Source of the DNA: Bacillus sp. FJAT-27264
GTDB taxonomy: Bacteria > Bacillota > Bacilli > Paenibacillales > Paenibacillaceae
Assembly: GCF_001682855.1 (NCBI RefSeq)
Contig: NZ_MAQW01000029.1
Span: 232,487-296,486, forward strand
Length of the DNA stretch: 64,000 bases
Direction of reading: 5' to 3'
Each line of letters opens with the position of its first letter. Within the stretch, counting starts at the first letter, position 1. A program made the translations under genes and the position numbers. This document shows, one piece after another, positions 33,472-42,762 of the stretch. The notes under the pieces are model-generated. The model worked only from the letters and a program-made list of their open reading frames with translations. It was not told where the DNA came from and did not search any database.

Positions 33472-34428
33472 ATGCAGCAAAAAGGTCTTAAATTAGCATA
33501 TATTCTCGCCGTACTCAATGCGGCTATTATCGGATTCTCATTCTTGTTCACCAAAGTAGCACTCGGCCACGCCGGACCGCTCGATACCCTGACCTTCCGC
33601 TTCGCCGCTTCCTTCCTGGTGATGTCGGTCCCGGTCGCCTTCGGCTGGGTCAAAATCTCCTACCGCGGTAAACCTATTTTTAAAGCGCTGCTGCTGGCAT
33701 CCATGTACCCGCTCGGGTTCTTCACGCTTCAAGTGTTCGGACTCCAGCACGCCACCTCGGCCGAGGGAGGGATTCTCTACGCCTTTACACCGGTAGTGAC
33801 GATGATTATCGCTTCGATCTTCTTAAAAGAAACGACGACGCTCTTGCAGAAGCTATGTATCTTCCTGTCCGTGTTCGGCGTGGTATTCATCTTTGTGATG
33901 AAAGGAAGCAGCATCAATCTGTCCAATATGACCGGAATTGTGCTGCTATTCCTGACCTGTATCGCTTTTGCCGGATACAGCGTGTTGGCCCGTTCACTCA
34001 CGAAGCACTTCAGCGCTGCTGAAATCAGCTACTTGATGATGGGAATTGGCTTTGCCACCTTCCTGATTATTTCGGTAACCGGGCATGTCAGCAACGGAAC
34101 GATGGGCGAGTTCTTCAAGCCACTGAGCAGCGGTACGTTTGTCTTGTCGGCGCTCTATTTAGGTGTTATCGCCTCACTTGTCACTACATTGGCCTCTAAC
34201 TATATCTTGTCCAAAATCGAGGCTTCCCTTATGAGCGTGTTCGCCAATCTCTCCACAATTGTTTCGCTTGCAGCCGGGGCGATCTTTCTGGGCGAAGAAA
34301 TCACGGTTTACCACTGGATTGGATCGGCTCTGATCATTGCAGGTGTTATTGGCACGAACCGTTTGGGCCGGAAAAAAGCTGCCGCTATTCCTGCCAATGC
34401 ACCATTGTCTAAATCAGCGAAATTATGA
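33472..34428 (+). CDS. EamA/DMT family transporter
   Basis: A 318-residue membrane protein with ten predicted helices and two EamA repeats. The first includes LNAAIIGFSFLFTKVAL and LQHATSAEGGILYAFTPVVTM, the second ILSKIEASLMSVFANLSTIV with AGAIFLGEEITVYHWIGSAL. DMT exporters commonly move amino acids or related metabolites out of the cell. The link to a MocR regulator suggests an amine, amino acid or B6-related substrate, but that is inference. The start ATG at 33472 follows GAAAGGGAGAGGCAACC. It ends at a bidirectional terminator facing copA. Confidence 0.88.
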   Translation: MQQKGLKLAYILAVLNAAIIGFSFLFTKVALGHAGPLDTLTFRFAASFLVMSVPVAFGWVKISYRGKPIFKALLLASMYPLGFFTLQVFGLQHATSAEGGILYAFTPVVTMIIASIFLKETTTLLQKLCIFLSVFGVVFIFVMKGSSINLSNMTGIVLLFLTCIAFAGYSVLARSLTKHFSAAEISYLMMGIGFATFLIISVTGHVSNGTMGEFFKPLSSGTFVLSALYLGVIASLVTTLASNYILSKIEASLMSVFANLSTIVSLAAGAIFLGEEITVYHWIGSALIIAGVIGTNRLGRKKAAAIPANAPLSKSAKL

Positions 34429-34516
34429 TCCATACCATAGCGGCGCATAATCGTCACTGCGATCCCGCCATTTAGGCTGAACTTACGGATCAGTAAGGTA
34501 CTGTTCTATATATATT

Positions 34517-34560
34517 AAAAAAAGTCGCAGATGCCTAATAAGGCACCTGCGACTTTTGTT
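34517..34560. terminator. Bidirectional terminator between EamA and copA genes
   Basis: The stem AAAGTCGCAG(A/G)TGCC / GGCACCTGCGACTTT has an A-run on the left and T-rich sequence on the right. Confidence 0.88.
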
Positions 34561-34620
34561 TAATTCTGTCTATGGATGTAAAGGCTTCTCCTATCGACAG
34601 AAATCAAAGCTATATCCCCT

Positions 34621-37077
34621 TTACAGCTTCACCCGCTGCAGCCGCAGTGCGTTCAGCACAACAGATACAGAACTGAATGCCATCGCCGCTCCCGCCAGCC
34701 ATGGGGCCAAGAAGCCTAGAGCCGCAATCGGAATTCCGATTGTATTGTAGGCCAGCGCCCAGAACAGATTCTGCTTGATGTTCCGCATCGTCTTGCGGCT
34801 CATCTCAATCGCATCCGGGATGCTCTTCAGATCGCCACGCATCAGCGTGATATCCGCGGCTTCCATCGCCACGTCCGTCCCGGTGCCGACCGCCATGCCC
34901 GTGTCGGCAGTCGCCAGCGCCGGCGCATCGTTGATGCCGTCGCCGACCATCGCCACCTTTGTTCCGCCCGCTTGCAGCTTGCGAACCTCCTCAGCCTTGC
35001 CCTCCGGCAAGACCTCGGCCAGCACCTTAGTGATACCGGCCTGCTGCGCAATGGCCTCGGCAGTGATCTTGTTGTCACCTGTAATCATGACAACTTGGAT
35101 ACCCATCTTGTGCAGCGCGGCTACGGCTGCCCGCGAAGTCTCCTTAATCGTGTCGGCCACAGCGACGACCCCGACTACAGCCTTCTCGACAGCGACCAGC
35201 ATCGCTGTCTTCCCTTCCTGCTCCAGCCCTGTCATAATTGACGCCCAGGCCGTAATATCCAGACCTTCCTCTTCCATCATCCGGCGCGTACCAACCTTCA
35301 CCGCTTTCGCATTCACCACAGCGGATATACCCCGGCCAGGTATATTATTGAATTGTCCCGCTTCCGGCAGGGTCAGCCCTCTGTCCACAGCTCCGGCGAC
35401 AATCGCCTCCGCAAGCGGATGCTCCGACAGCTTTTCCGCAGCGGCGGTCAACGCCAACAGCTCATTCTCGGCTGCTGCTTTGTCATTCCCCGCAGCACCT
35501 GCAGTAATAATAACATCCGTTAGCACAGGTTTGCCGTTGGTTACAGTCCCTGTTTTATCCAACACAACGACCTGAATACCTTGCGCTCCTTCCAAATGCT
35601 CGCCGCCCTTGAACAGAATGCCCAGTTCCGCTGCGCGGCCCGATCCCGCCATGATTGAGGTTGGCGTTGCCAGCCCCAAGGCACACGGACAGGCAATCAC
35701 CAGCACCGCGATCGCTTTCTCCAGCGCTTCCGCGAACTGGCCAGGGGCAACCCCGAAATACCAGATCAGGAAGGTCAAGACTGCAATCCCGACCACAATC
35801 GGTACGAAGATACCGGAAATAACATCAGCGATCCGCTGGATAGGTGCTTTGGAGCCCTGTGCTTCCTCCACGACTCGGATAATCTGTGCAAGCGCAGTGT
35901 CCCGGCCTACCCGGCTTGCTTTCACCCGCAGCATTCCGTTCTTGTTAAGCGTAGCGCCAATGACAGTATCTCCAGGTTTCTTTTCCACCGGGATGCTCTC
36001 ACCTGTCAGCATGGATTCATCGACAGAGGATAGACCCTCTACAACCTCACCGTCCACTGGCACTTTCGTGCCCGGTTTGACCAGTACAATATCGCCAGGA
36101 ACTACCTCTTCCACAGGGATGCTGATCTCGGCACCATTCCGAATGACGAGCGCTGTCTTTGCCTGCAAGCCCATAAGACTCTTGATAGCATCCGAAGAGC
36201 GCCCTTTGGCTAACGCCTCGAACCACTTCCCGACCAGAATCAACGTGATTAGAACCGCACTCGTCTCGTAGTACATTTCCACCGTATGATCCATGCCCGA
36301 CATGTTAAGCGAATCAATCGTCAGGTACAAGCTGTAGAAATAAGCAGCCGAGGTCCCAAGTGCTACCAGCACGTCCATGTTGGCACTGCCATTGCGCAGC
36401 GCCTTATAAGCGCCGACGTAGAACTGCCAGCCGATAATGAACTGTACCGGAGTAGCCAGAATCAGTTGGAACCACGGATTCATGAACAAATCGGGGGTAG
36501 GAATCCAGGTGGTGAAGGAAAAATGTCCAGCCATAGCCCACAAGAGCGGCAGGGACAGAATAGCGGAGATGATCCACTTGTTCCGCTTATGCTTAATCTC
36601 CACTCCCCGCCGGTCAACATTCTCTTTGCGATCCTGCTTGAGCGTAGCTTTATATCCGATGCTGCTGACCTTCTCCATAATCTCACGGGTCCCAATATCG
36701 CCCGGAATGTATTCAACATGCGCGGTTTCCAGCGCCAGATTCACATTCACCGAAGCAATCCCCGGCATCTTCCCGAGCACCTTCTCTATACGTGCCGAAC
36801 AGGCCGCACAGGTCATCCCCGAGATATCAAAATCGGCGAATTCTTTTACAGTATCATAGCCTAATGCCCGTATCTTCTCTTCGATCTCAGGTAACCCGGC
36901 CACCTTCGGATCGAAACCCACTGTAGCTTGCTCCAGCGCTAAATTAACATTCGCCCGGGAGACGCCCTCCATCTTGGACAACCCTTTCTCAATCCGGGTT
37001 GCGCAAGCCGAACAGGTCATCCCTGTAATTTGCAGAGTCGTCTGCTTCTCTTCCTGTGCCGCTGCGGTATTCCCCAT
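34621..37077 (-). CDS. copA: Copper-exporting P1B-type ATPase CopA
   Basis: An 818-residue Cu+ exporter in the cell membrane. Two N-terminal HMA domains carry GMTCSACATRIE (about residues 20-31) and GMTCAACSARIE (about 88-99). The core has the actuator TGES, the ion-binding ACPCALG, the phosphorylation site DKTGTVTNG, and GDGINDAPAL. The conserved C-terminal NLFWALAYN and MAFSSVSVVLNALRL (MxxSS) residues in the last two spans are typical of Cu+ rather than Zn2+ pumps. The ATG at 37077 follows AGAGGGGTGGAGAAG. A CsoR box lies 17-35 bp upstream, so the gene has its own copper-responsive promoter. Confidence 0.96.
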   Translation of the reverse strand: MGNTAAAQEEKQTTLQITGMTCSACATRIEKGLSKMEGVSRANVNLALEQATVGFDPKVAGLPEIEEKIRALGYDTVKEFADFDISGMTCAACSARIEKVLGKMPGIASVNVNLALETAHVEYIPGDIGTREIMEKVSSIGYKATLKQDRKENVDRRGVEIKHKRNKWIISAILSLPLLWAMAGHFSFTTWIPTPDLFMNPWFQLILATPVQFIIGWQFYVGAYKALRNGSANMDVLVALGTSAAYFYSLYLTIDSLNMSGMDHTVEMYYETSAVLITLILVGKWFEALAKGRSSDAIKSLMGLQAKTALVIRNGAEISIPVEEVVPGDIVLVKPGTKVPVDGEVVEGLSSVDESMLTGESIPVEKKPGDTVIGATLNKNGMLRVKASRVGRDTALAQIIRVVEEAQGSKAPIQRIADVISGIFVPIVVGIAVLTFLIWYFGVAPGQFAEALEKAIAVLVIACPCALGLATPTSIMAGSGRAAELGILFKGGEHLEGAQGIQVVVLDKTGTVTNGKPVLTDVIITAGAAGNDKAAAENELLALTAAAEKLSEHPLAEAIVAGAVDRGLTLPEAGQFNNIPGRGISAVVNAKAVKVGTRRMMEEEGLDITAWASIMTGLEQEGKTAMLVAVEKAVVGVVAVADTIKETSRAAVAALHKMGIQVVMITGDNKITAEAIAQQAGITKVLAEVLPEGKAEEVRKLQAGGTKVAMVGDGINDAPALATADTGMAVGTGTDVAMEAADITLMRGDLKSIPDAIEMSRKTMRNIKQNLFWALAYNTIGIPIAALGFLAPWLAGAAMAFSSVSVVLNALRLQRVKL

Positions 37078-37093
37078 CTTCTCCACCCCTCTT

Positions 37094-37112
37094 TATACCC
37101 CAAGGGGGTATA
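37094..37112. promoter_or_regulatory. CsoR box in front of copA
   Basis: TATACCCCAAGGGGGTATA is a near-perfect match to the G-tract palindrome recognised by CsoR. Binding of CsoR without Cu+ should repress copA. Confidence 0.9.
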
Positions 37113-37195
37113 ATTATCTTCAAAAGAAAAGGCGTTGGCGCCTCGGGAACCAAAGAAGGTCCGCACCGCTCCAAGCCTTATTACTGTGCTTCAAG

Positions 37196-37396
37196 TTAAA
37201 CTACATCATACCCTTGATCCTCGATAGCTTCCTTGATCGAGCTGAGGCTAACCTTATTCTCATCGAATTCAACAGCTACAGTCTTTGCTGGCAAATCTAC
37301 TTTCGCAGAGGCACCAAGACTTGATACAGCCTTCTCTACAGAACTCACACAGTGACCGCAAGACATTCCTTCAACATTAAGTACAGCATTTGACAT
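37196..37396 (-). CDS. copZ: Copper chaperone CopZ
   Basis: A 66-residue HMA-domain metallochaperone that carries Cu+ to CopA. It shows GMSCGHCVSSVEKAV (Cys13, Cys16), the standard beta-alpha-beta-beta-alpha-beta length, and the C-terminal IEDQGYDV with the Tyr that is conserved in CopZ/Atx1-like proteins. The ATG at 37396 follows AAGGAGGAATTATC. It starts 17 bp after csoR ends, forming a csoR-copZ operon. The copA gene downstream has its own promoter. Confidence 0.96.
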   Translation of the reverse strand: MSNAVLNVEGMSCGHCVSSVEKAVSSLGASAKVDLPAKTVAVEFDENKVSLSSIKEAIEDQGYDVV

Positions 37397-37412
37397 GATA
37401 ATTCCTCCTTAA

Positions 37413-37766
37413 TTATTTCATCAATTTATTCACAGTCACCAACAGTTCATCGATGACCTCATGCTCGCCGGCTTCGATCCGTTCGATAATGCAGCTCTTC
37501 ATATGGCCTTCGAGCAGCAACCGTCCCACACTGTTGAGTGCCGATTGAACCGCAGCCAATTGATTAAGTACATCATCACAATAGGTATCGCGGTCTATCA
37601 TTCCTTTAATTCCGCGAACCTGGCCTTCAATTCGGTTGAGTCGTGTGGTCAGTACGTTCTTGAAATCCGCAGAGTGATGACTCTTACGCACGCCGGAATC
37701 AGACGTCCCGCATTCATCGTCGCAGGAATGCCCTGCCCGTTCTTTGTCATTAACAGACACATGCAT
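37413..37766 (-). CDS. csoR: Copper-sensing transcriptional repressor CsoR
   Basis: A four-helix regulator of about 117 residues that releases DNA when Cu+ binds. The family core is RLNRIEGQVRGIKGMIDRDTYC, and the Cu+ ligands are the Cys in TYCDDVL and the His and Cys in EGHMKSC. About 35 residues precede the core and contain extra Cys/His (HSCDDEC, SHH), longer than in minimal CsoR proteins. Translation starts at ATG 37766 or GTG 37760. AGGAGG is only three bases before the ATG but nine before the GTG, so the GTG is equally plausible. It is autoregulated through the box at 37791-37807. Confidence 0.93.
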   Translation of the reverse strand: MHVSVNDKERAGHSCDDECGTSDSGVRKSHHSADFKNVLTTRLNRIEGQVRGIKGMIDRDTYCDDVLNQLAAVQSALNSVGRLLLEGHMKSCIIERIEAGEHEVIDELLVTVNKLMK

Positions 37767-37790
37767 CAACCTCCTTGAATTCACTATAAT

Positions 37791-37807
37791 ATACCCCCTA
37801 TGGGTAT
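37791..37807. promoter_or_regulatory. CsoR box in front of csoR-copZ
   Basis: ATACCCCCTATGGGTAT overlaps a promoter whose -35 TTGACA is on the minus strand at about 37806-37811. This implies autoregulation by copper. Confidence 0.88.
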
Positions 37808-38050
37808 GTCAAGGTGGACCGGAGAAATGAATTCACCCCATTTTCCACGCTTAATGATGTTGAAAATGAGTAAAATTAAATGGTTTTTGTTATAAAATAG
37901 CAGGAATTCAGCCGATGGAAGCGAATTCAATTAGAATTATACCCTTGCTTTTCCATAACCATCCTTTACATCCTCGTACCTAGAAAATTTGGGGAATTTC
38001 CCTTAAACTAATGGAACATCATGACATTGCTCGAGAGGAGTGGGTCTACC

Positions 38051-39922
38051 TTGCCCAACCGCACATTAAACTTTTTCAGGCGAAATATAGGCCAGCTGTA
38101 TGCACTGATCATATGCATGGTTGGCTTTGGCCTCTTTGCCATCTATAATCAGGGCGCCTTCCTGCACTACACTGCTTCAGGCTGGGTCTGGATCTGCGCC
38201 ATGTCGGCAGCCGCGTTCATCCTGACTGTGTTCACCTTTCAGCTTCCTCCACAGGGGAATGGTTTATCCCTGGACTCTTCGGTGTACCTGGCCTGCATCT
38301 TTCTTTTCGGCCCTTCATTCTCATTGACGGTATTGCTGCTCTCTTCTCTGATTGCTTTCTTTCTGGAGCGGAATAAAGTTTGGTGGAAGAAGCTCAATAA
38401 TTTTGCCGTCTATTCCATCATGATCTGTACGTCTTCATTAATCTTTGCAGCGTTTGGCGGGAAGGAAGGCCCTCTGCTCAGCCATCACTTGTACGCCTAT
38501 GCCGGGAGTATGGCTGTATATTTTATCCTAAACACGCTCTTGATTGGACTTTATTATTACGTCGTCTTCCACGAAAATCTGTACGAAACACTCAAAGGGA
38601 TGTTGAGAGATACCCTCCTGGCCTATCTTAGTACGCTGGTGCTTTCACTTGTGTTGACTATTCTGGTGTCCCATAACGAATTTGTTGGGCTGACACTATT
38701 TCTATGTCTAAGCGTGCTACTCTCCTATTCATTCAAGCAATTGTTCGCGATGTACCGCAGCATCGAGGAGCGCGCCAACCGGGATCAGCGTACAGGACTG
38801 TTTAATCACAGCTATTTTGAGACGGCCCTTGAAGAAGCCATGCGCAAGTCTAAAGCCGACGGCTCTGCGCTTTCCCTGGCCATGATCGACATTGACGACT
38901 TCAAGAAATACAATGATCATTTCGGTCATTTGAAGGGAGATGGCCTGATCGTTTTCCTCGCAGAGCTGCTGAAAAAAGAGTCCAAGGGGACGGAGATCAT
39001 CGTTTCCCGTTATGGCGGAGAGGAATTCACACTGCTCCTGCCGGCGCATAATACAGTCCAGGCCAAGCAGTTCATCGAACGGCTGCGCAGGACGCTTAAC
39101 CGCTCCCCCTTCGAAGGTGTCGAAATTTTCCCGCAGGGCTGCCTCTCCTTCTCTGCAGGCATCGCTGGCTACAAGCCAGATGTGCACGATAAGTCGGAGC
39201 TTGTGGAACATGCGGATCAGGCACTGTATTATGCCAAGAAGCAGGGAAAGAATCTGGTCCATGTTTACGGCAACCAGTCGCCTTTGGAACGCGAGATTGA
39301 TTTCAGCCAGGATGTGCGGGATATTGAGCAGCAGCTTAACCTGTTCATGTACAAGGATTTGGAGACCTTCAAGCATTCCAAGCGAGTGTTTCAATATGCC
39401 TTGGATATCAGCAGGCTGCTCAATCTGGACAACCTCACCAAACGCCAGTTCACGCTGGGCGCGCTGATTCATGATATCGGAAAATTAGAAATTCCCTGGG
39501 GCATCCTTAACAAAAAGGGCAAGCTGGCACCCGAAGAATGGGAAATGGTGAAATGGCATGTCACCTGGGGCAAGAAAATGGCAATGACTAATGAGAAGTT
39601 CAAGGACCTCGCGCCCTATATCGAGCTGCATCATGAACGGTACGATGGACAAGGCTATCCTTACGGATTCAAGGGTGAGGAAATTCCGCGCCTGTGCCGG
39701 ATGCTGACCATCATCGACTCTTTTGACGCTATGACTACAGAACGGGCTTACCAACCTACAAGATCTATAGCAGAAGCCATTGTGGAACTACGCGCCTGTG
39801 CCGGAAGTCAGTTCGATCCGCAGTTAACTGAGTTCTTCATCCACTATATCGAATCCAGAGCGTTTCCATCAGAGGACACTGCTGCACAGATGTCATTGCA
39901 GGGCTCTTCCTTAACCCACTAA
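38051..39922 (+). CDS. Membrane GGDEF / HD-GYP dual c-di-GMP protein
   Basis: About 623 residues. The N-terminal part has six or more membrane helices (to about residue 230). Then comes a GGDEF domain with an intact RYGGEEF active site, so diguanylate cyclase activity is possible. The C-terminal HD domain has LIHDIGKLEIP (HD), HHERYDGQGYP (GYP) and FDAMTTERAYQP, so it may also cleave c-di-GMP. Which activity dominates cannot be told. A TTG start at 38051 is favoured because GAGAGGAGTGGGTCTACC precedes it; an ATG at 38021 lacks a ribosome site. It is monocistronic with a terminator behind it. Confidence 0.88.
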   Translation: MPNRTLNFFRRNIGQLYALIICMVGFGLFAIYNQGAFLHYTASGWVWICAMSAAAFILTVFTFQLPPQGNGLSLDSSVYLACIFLFGPSFSLTVLLLSSLIAFFLERNKVWWKKLNNFAVYSIMICTSSLIFAAFGGKEGPLLSHHLYAYAGSMAVYFILNTLLIGLYYYVVFHENLYETLKGMLRDTLLAYLSTLVLSLVLTILVSHNEFVGLTLFLCLSVLLSYSFKQLFAMYRSIEERANRDQRTGLFNHSYFETALEEAMRKSKADGSALSLAMIDIDDFKKYNDHFGHLKGDGLIVFLAELLKKESKGTEIIVSRYGGEEFTLLLPAHNTVQAKQFIERLRRTLNRSPFEGVEIFPQGCLSFSAGIAGYKPDVHDKSELVEHADQALYYAKKQGKNLVHVYGNQSPLEREIDFSQDVRDIEQQLNLFMYKDLETFKHSKRVFQYALDISRLLNLDNLTKRQFTLGALIHDIGKLEIPWGILNKKGKLAPEEWEMVKWHVTWGKKMAMTNEKFKDLAPYIELHHERYDGQGYPYGFKGEEIPRLCRMLTIIDSFDAMTTERAYQPTRSIAEAIVELRACAGSQFDPQLTEFFIHYIESRAFPSEDTAAQMSLQGSSLTH

Positions 39923-39951
39923 GCCTGTAACCAGATAGCATTATCTATAGA

Positions 39952-39977
39952 AAAGCACCGCTGCCGGTGCTTTTTTT
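39952..39977 (+). terminator. Rho-independent terminator
   Basis: The stem AAAGCACCG / CGGTGCTTT is followed by a T-run. Confidence 0.9.
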
Positions 39978-40032
39978 CTTTGATTACATTCTCCAGGCGA
40001 TGCCCAGAATAATTGTAAAAGAAATTTATATA

Positions 40033-40061
40033 TTGCCACCCTATTCAAATTTGAATATAAT
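40033..40061 (+). promoter_or_regulatory. Promoter of the MFS-PadR operon with spacer palindrome
   Basis: TTGCCA (40033-40038), a 17-bp spacer and TATAAT (40056-40061). The perfect palindrome TATTCAAATTTGAATA (40042-40057) fills the spacer and touches the -10 box. A repressor there would block RNA polymerase; the operon-encoded PadR protein is the obvious candidate. Confidence 0.75.
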
Positions 40062-40119
40062 ATCCATGTTTCCTGTATTCTAAAGCCTATAATCTCATTA
40101 AAAAAAGGAGCCTGTACGC

Positions 40120-41640
40120 ATGCATTCCAAAGAAAGTAATCTTAAATTAGTAGTTGTTGGCCTGCTGCTCGGTATATTGATGTCTGCAATGGACAATACC
40201 ATAGTAGCTTCAGCGATGGGCACCATCGTTGCCGACTTGGGAGGGCTGGATAAAATCGTATGGGTCACCTCTGCCTACATGGTCATGGTTATGGCCGGTA
40301 CCCCGATCTTCGGCAAGCTCTCCGATATGTATGGCCGCAAACGGTTTTTCATGTTCGGTCTCATTGTCTTCCTAATAGGATCGGCGCTGTGCGGAACAGC
40401 GACCACTATTACGCAGCTCAGCATTTACCGCGCGATTCAGGGAATCGGTGGCGGAGCGCTGATGCCAATCGCCTTCACCATTGTTTTTGACATCTTCCCT
40501 CCGGAAAAAAGAGGCAAGCTCACCGGCCTGTTCGGGGCCGTCTTCGGTATCTCCAGTGTACTGGGACCGTTGCTGGGCGCATATATCACTGATTATGTAG
40601 GCTGGCAGTGGGTATTCTACATCAACCTTCCGCTGGGTATTGTCGCCATCTTCCTGATTGCTACGTCTTACAAAGAGTCTATTACCCATTCCAAGCAGCG
40701 TATTGACTGGGGCGGAGCCTTCACACTGGTGGCATCCATCATCTGCCTTATGTTCGCGCTGGAACTGGGCGGCAATCAATATGCGTGGGACTCCCCTATG
40801 ATCCTGGGATTGTTCGCAGGCTTCGCCGTTCTCCTGATCGCATTCATTTTCATCGAACGTGTAGCTGCAGAGCCGGTTATCTCGTTCGCAATGTTTGGTA
40901 AACGATTGTTCGCGACAAGTAGCATCACCGCCTTCTTCTACGGTTCGGCCTTTATTGTAGCCACTATCTATATCCCGATCTTCGTCCAGGGCGTATTTGG
41001 CGGTTCGGCTACCAATTCCGGGCTGATTCTGATGCCAATGATGATTGGTTCCGTTCTCGGCAGCCAAACTGGGGGTATGCTAGCGGCCAAGACCAGCTTC
41101 CGCAACATTATGATGCTATCGGCGGTCTGCTTCGTAGCCGGGGTGTTCACACTGACCACCTTATCTCCGGATACTTCTCGCCTGCTGCTCAATGTCTTCA
41201 TGGCCTTGACTGGCTTCGGTGTCGGCTTCTCCTTCTCGGTCCTGAGCATGGCTTCCATCCATAACTTCGGAATGCGCGAACGCGGTTCAGCCACTTCCAC
41301 CAACACATTTATGCGTTCTCTGGGGATGACGCTCGGGATTACTATCTTCGGGATTATTCAGCGCAACAGCTTTACGAATAGCTTAACTGAAGCCTTCGGC
41401 GCTGGTGGCCAAACATCGGCGTTCGGTGATCCACGTGCTGCTTTGACTCCGGAAGCCAGAGCGAAGATTCCAGCGCCGGTTCTGGAAAAAATATCAGCTG
41501 CGCTATCCACTTCCATTGCGGATACCTTCCTGTGGGCCTTGGTACCTGCTGTACTCGCTCTGGTCTTCGTACTGTTGATGCCAGGTGACCGCCTGCTGAT
41601 TCCGGGTAAGTCAGCACAGACGTCCCCTTCCAAGAGGTAA
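40120..41640 (+). CDS. MFS multidrug exporter, DHA2 (EmrB/QacA, 14-span) family
   Basis: A 506-residue proton-driven exporter with about 14 membrane helices. DHA2 motifs: LDNTIV-like MSAMDNTIVASAMGTI in span 1, GKLSDMYGRKRFF (motif A), and RAIQGIGGGALMPIAF followed by GAVFGISSVLGPLLGAYI (motif C, GxxxGPxxG-like). The family exports drugs, dyes or peptides. The ATG at 40120 follows AAAAAAAGGAGCCTGTACGC. The PadR gene starts 3 bp after its stop, an arrangement typical of PadR-controlled pumps. Confidence 0.9.
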   Translation: MHSKESNLKLVVVGLLLGILMSAMDNTIVASAMGTIVADLGGLDKIVWVTSAYMVMVMAGTPIFGKLSDMYGRKRFFMFGLIVFLIGSALCGTATTITQLSIYRAIQGIGGGALMPIAFTIVFDIFPPEKRGKLTGLFGAVFGISSVLGPLLGAYITDYVGWQWVFYINLPLGIVAIFLIATSYKESITHSKQRIDWGGAFTLVASIICLMFALELGGNQYAWDSPMILGLFAGFAVLLIAFIFIERVAAEPVISFAMFGKRLFATSSITAFFYGSAFIVATIYIPIFVQGVFGGSATNSGLILMPMMIGSVLGSQTGGMLAAKTSFRNIMMLSAVCFVAGVFTLTTLSPDTSRLLLNVFMALTGFGVGFSFSVLSMASIHNFGMRERGSATSTNTFMRSLGMTLGITIFGIIQRNSFTNSLTEAFGAGGQTSAFGDPRAALTPEARAKIPAPVLEKISAALSTSIADTFLWALVPAVLALVFVLLMPGDRLLIPGKSAQTSPSKR

Positions 41641-41643
41641 GCC

Positions 41644-42210
41644 ATGTCCATCAAACTTGCAGTTCTCGGCTTGCTTCTGGAACGGAACATGCACCCCTAT
41701 GAGATCACTCTGGTAATGAAGGACCGCCGAATGGACCAGATTATGAAGCTGCAGATGGGATCGCTCTATTATGCTGTCGACAAGATGTCGAAAGATGGCC
41801 TGATCGAAGCGGTAGAAGTGATAAGCAGCAAGGACAGACCAGACAAAACGATCTACAGTATCACCGACAAGGGCAAGAATATATTTGAGCAGCTCATCCT
41901 GCAGCAGATCAAGAAGAATGAACCTGTCTTCCATCCGCTCTACATTCCGCTAGCCCTCTCCCGCTATGTAGATCAGGGAAAGCTGGCAGAGCTGCTGAAC
42001 GAACGTGTCCTGAAGGCAGAACATGATGTCAATCTGGCCTATCAGATTTATGAAGAGCATATCCCCCTCGTGCCCCGTTCTGTACTTCATGTAATGTATG
42101 GCAGGTACGAGCATTGTCTTACCGAACTTAAATGGCTTAAGCGTCTTTATGCGGATGTGCTGGCCAACAAACTAAGCGATACCGGAACACCACTGGATAC
42201 AGAGGCCTGA
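41644..42210 (+). CDS. PadR family transcriptional regulator
   Basis: A 188-residue regulator. The PadR winged helix is seen as LAVLGLLLERNMHPYEITLV, then LQMGSLYYAVDKMSKDGLIE and TIYSITDKGKNIFEQL. The C-terminal half (about 90-175) is the helical Vir_act_alpha_C-like dimerisation region. Its place directly behind the MFS gene suggests that it represses the operon until a pump substrate binds. The candidate operator is the palindrome at 40042-40057. It starts with an ATG after AAGAGGTAAGCC, the ribosome site lying inside the end of the MFS gene. Confidence 0.9.
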   Translation: MSIKLAVLGLLLERNMHPYEITLVMKDRRMDQIMKLQMGSLYYAVDKMSKDGLIEAVEVISSKDRPDKTIYSITDKGKNIFEQLILQQIKKNEPVFHPLYIPLALSRYVDQGKLAELLNERVLKAEHDVNLAYQIYEEHIPLVPRSVLHVMYGRYEHCLTELKWLKRLYADVLANKLSDTGTPLDTEA

Positions 42211-42228
42211 GGGGCCTCTGTTTTTTTG
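42199..42228 (+). terminator. Rho-independent terminator overlapping the padR stop codon
   Basis: The stem ACAGAGGCC / GGCCTCTGT is followed by TTTTTTT. The padR stop codon (42208-42210) lies in the loop. Confidence 0.88.
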
Positions 42229-42415
42229 TTTGCTTAACCAATTCCGCAGGATTAAATGGCATCTTTACTGACCAGATGTGCTTTTGGGTCCAGCTGAAGA
42301 AGAAGCTGGAATCCCCAAGGAAAAGGTTATGGATTAGCAAGATCACGGGCACACTGTCGTCATAACCCCTAGAAGTAACCAGCTTCATCATTATCAGGGG
42401 AGGGAGGGAATAGAT

Positions 42416-42634
42416 ATGAGCAAGCCCAAGAAAGCGTTCGGAGGCACCAGCCTTGATAATCCCGAACAGTACCCTACAGATCAGGAAAGCCTGTTCGAGA
42501 AGTTCGAAAGTGAAGCGACCGTTGACGCTATTCCGATGGAAGACCTGAATCTGGAGAGGCACGAAGAGAAAGAAGATAAGGACAACACCAAGCACCGCTC
42601 TTCCAGTGAGGAGAAATACCACACAGGTTTTTGA
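42416..42634 (+). CDS. Small acidic hydrophilic protein, unknown
   Basis: A 72-residue protein without hydrophobic segments or cysteines, rich in Glu, Asp, Lys and Ser (for example MEDLNLERHEEKEDKDNTKH), and probably largely disordered. I do not recognise a family. A strong GGGGAGGGAGGGAATAGAT ribosome site and an isolated position with a terminator-like hairpin at 42706-42740 support it as a real gene. The 42229-42415 gap shows nothing else. Confidence 0.65.
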   Translation: MSKPKKAFGGTSLDNPEQYPTDQESLFEKFESEATVDAIPMEDLNLERHEEKEDKDNTKHRSSSEEKYHTGF

Positions 42635-42705
42635 GCGTAAAAGTGATGGAACTTTCTATATACCAATCACGGTATTACCCCTACTCTAATGATCTAAGCG
42701 TCACG

Positions 42706-42740
42706 AACCGGCACACATTTATTGTGGCCGGTTATTTTTT
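42706..42740 (+). terminator. Rho-independent terminator
   Basis: The stem AACCGGC..CAC / GTGGCCGGTT is followed by ATTTTTT. Confidence 0.85.
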
Positions 42741-42762
42741 GCGTAATTAGGCATGTCATATC

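Noticed and set aside
34775..35575. 266-codon Ser/Ala/Thr-rich open frame antisense to copA
   Set aside because: Composition is typical of a shadow frame of a GC-rich P-type ATPase gene.
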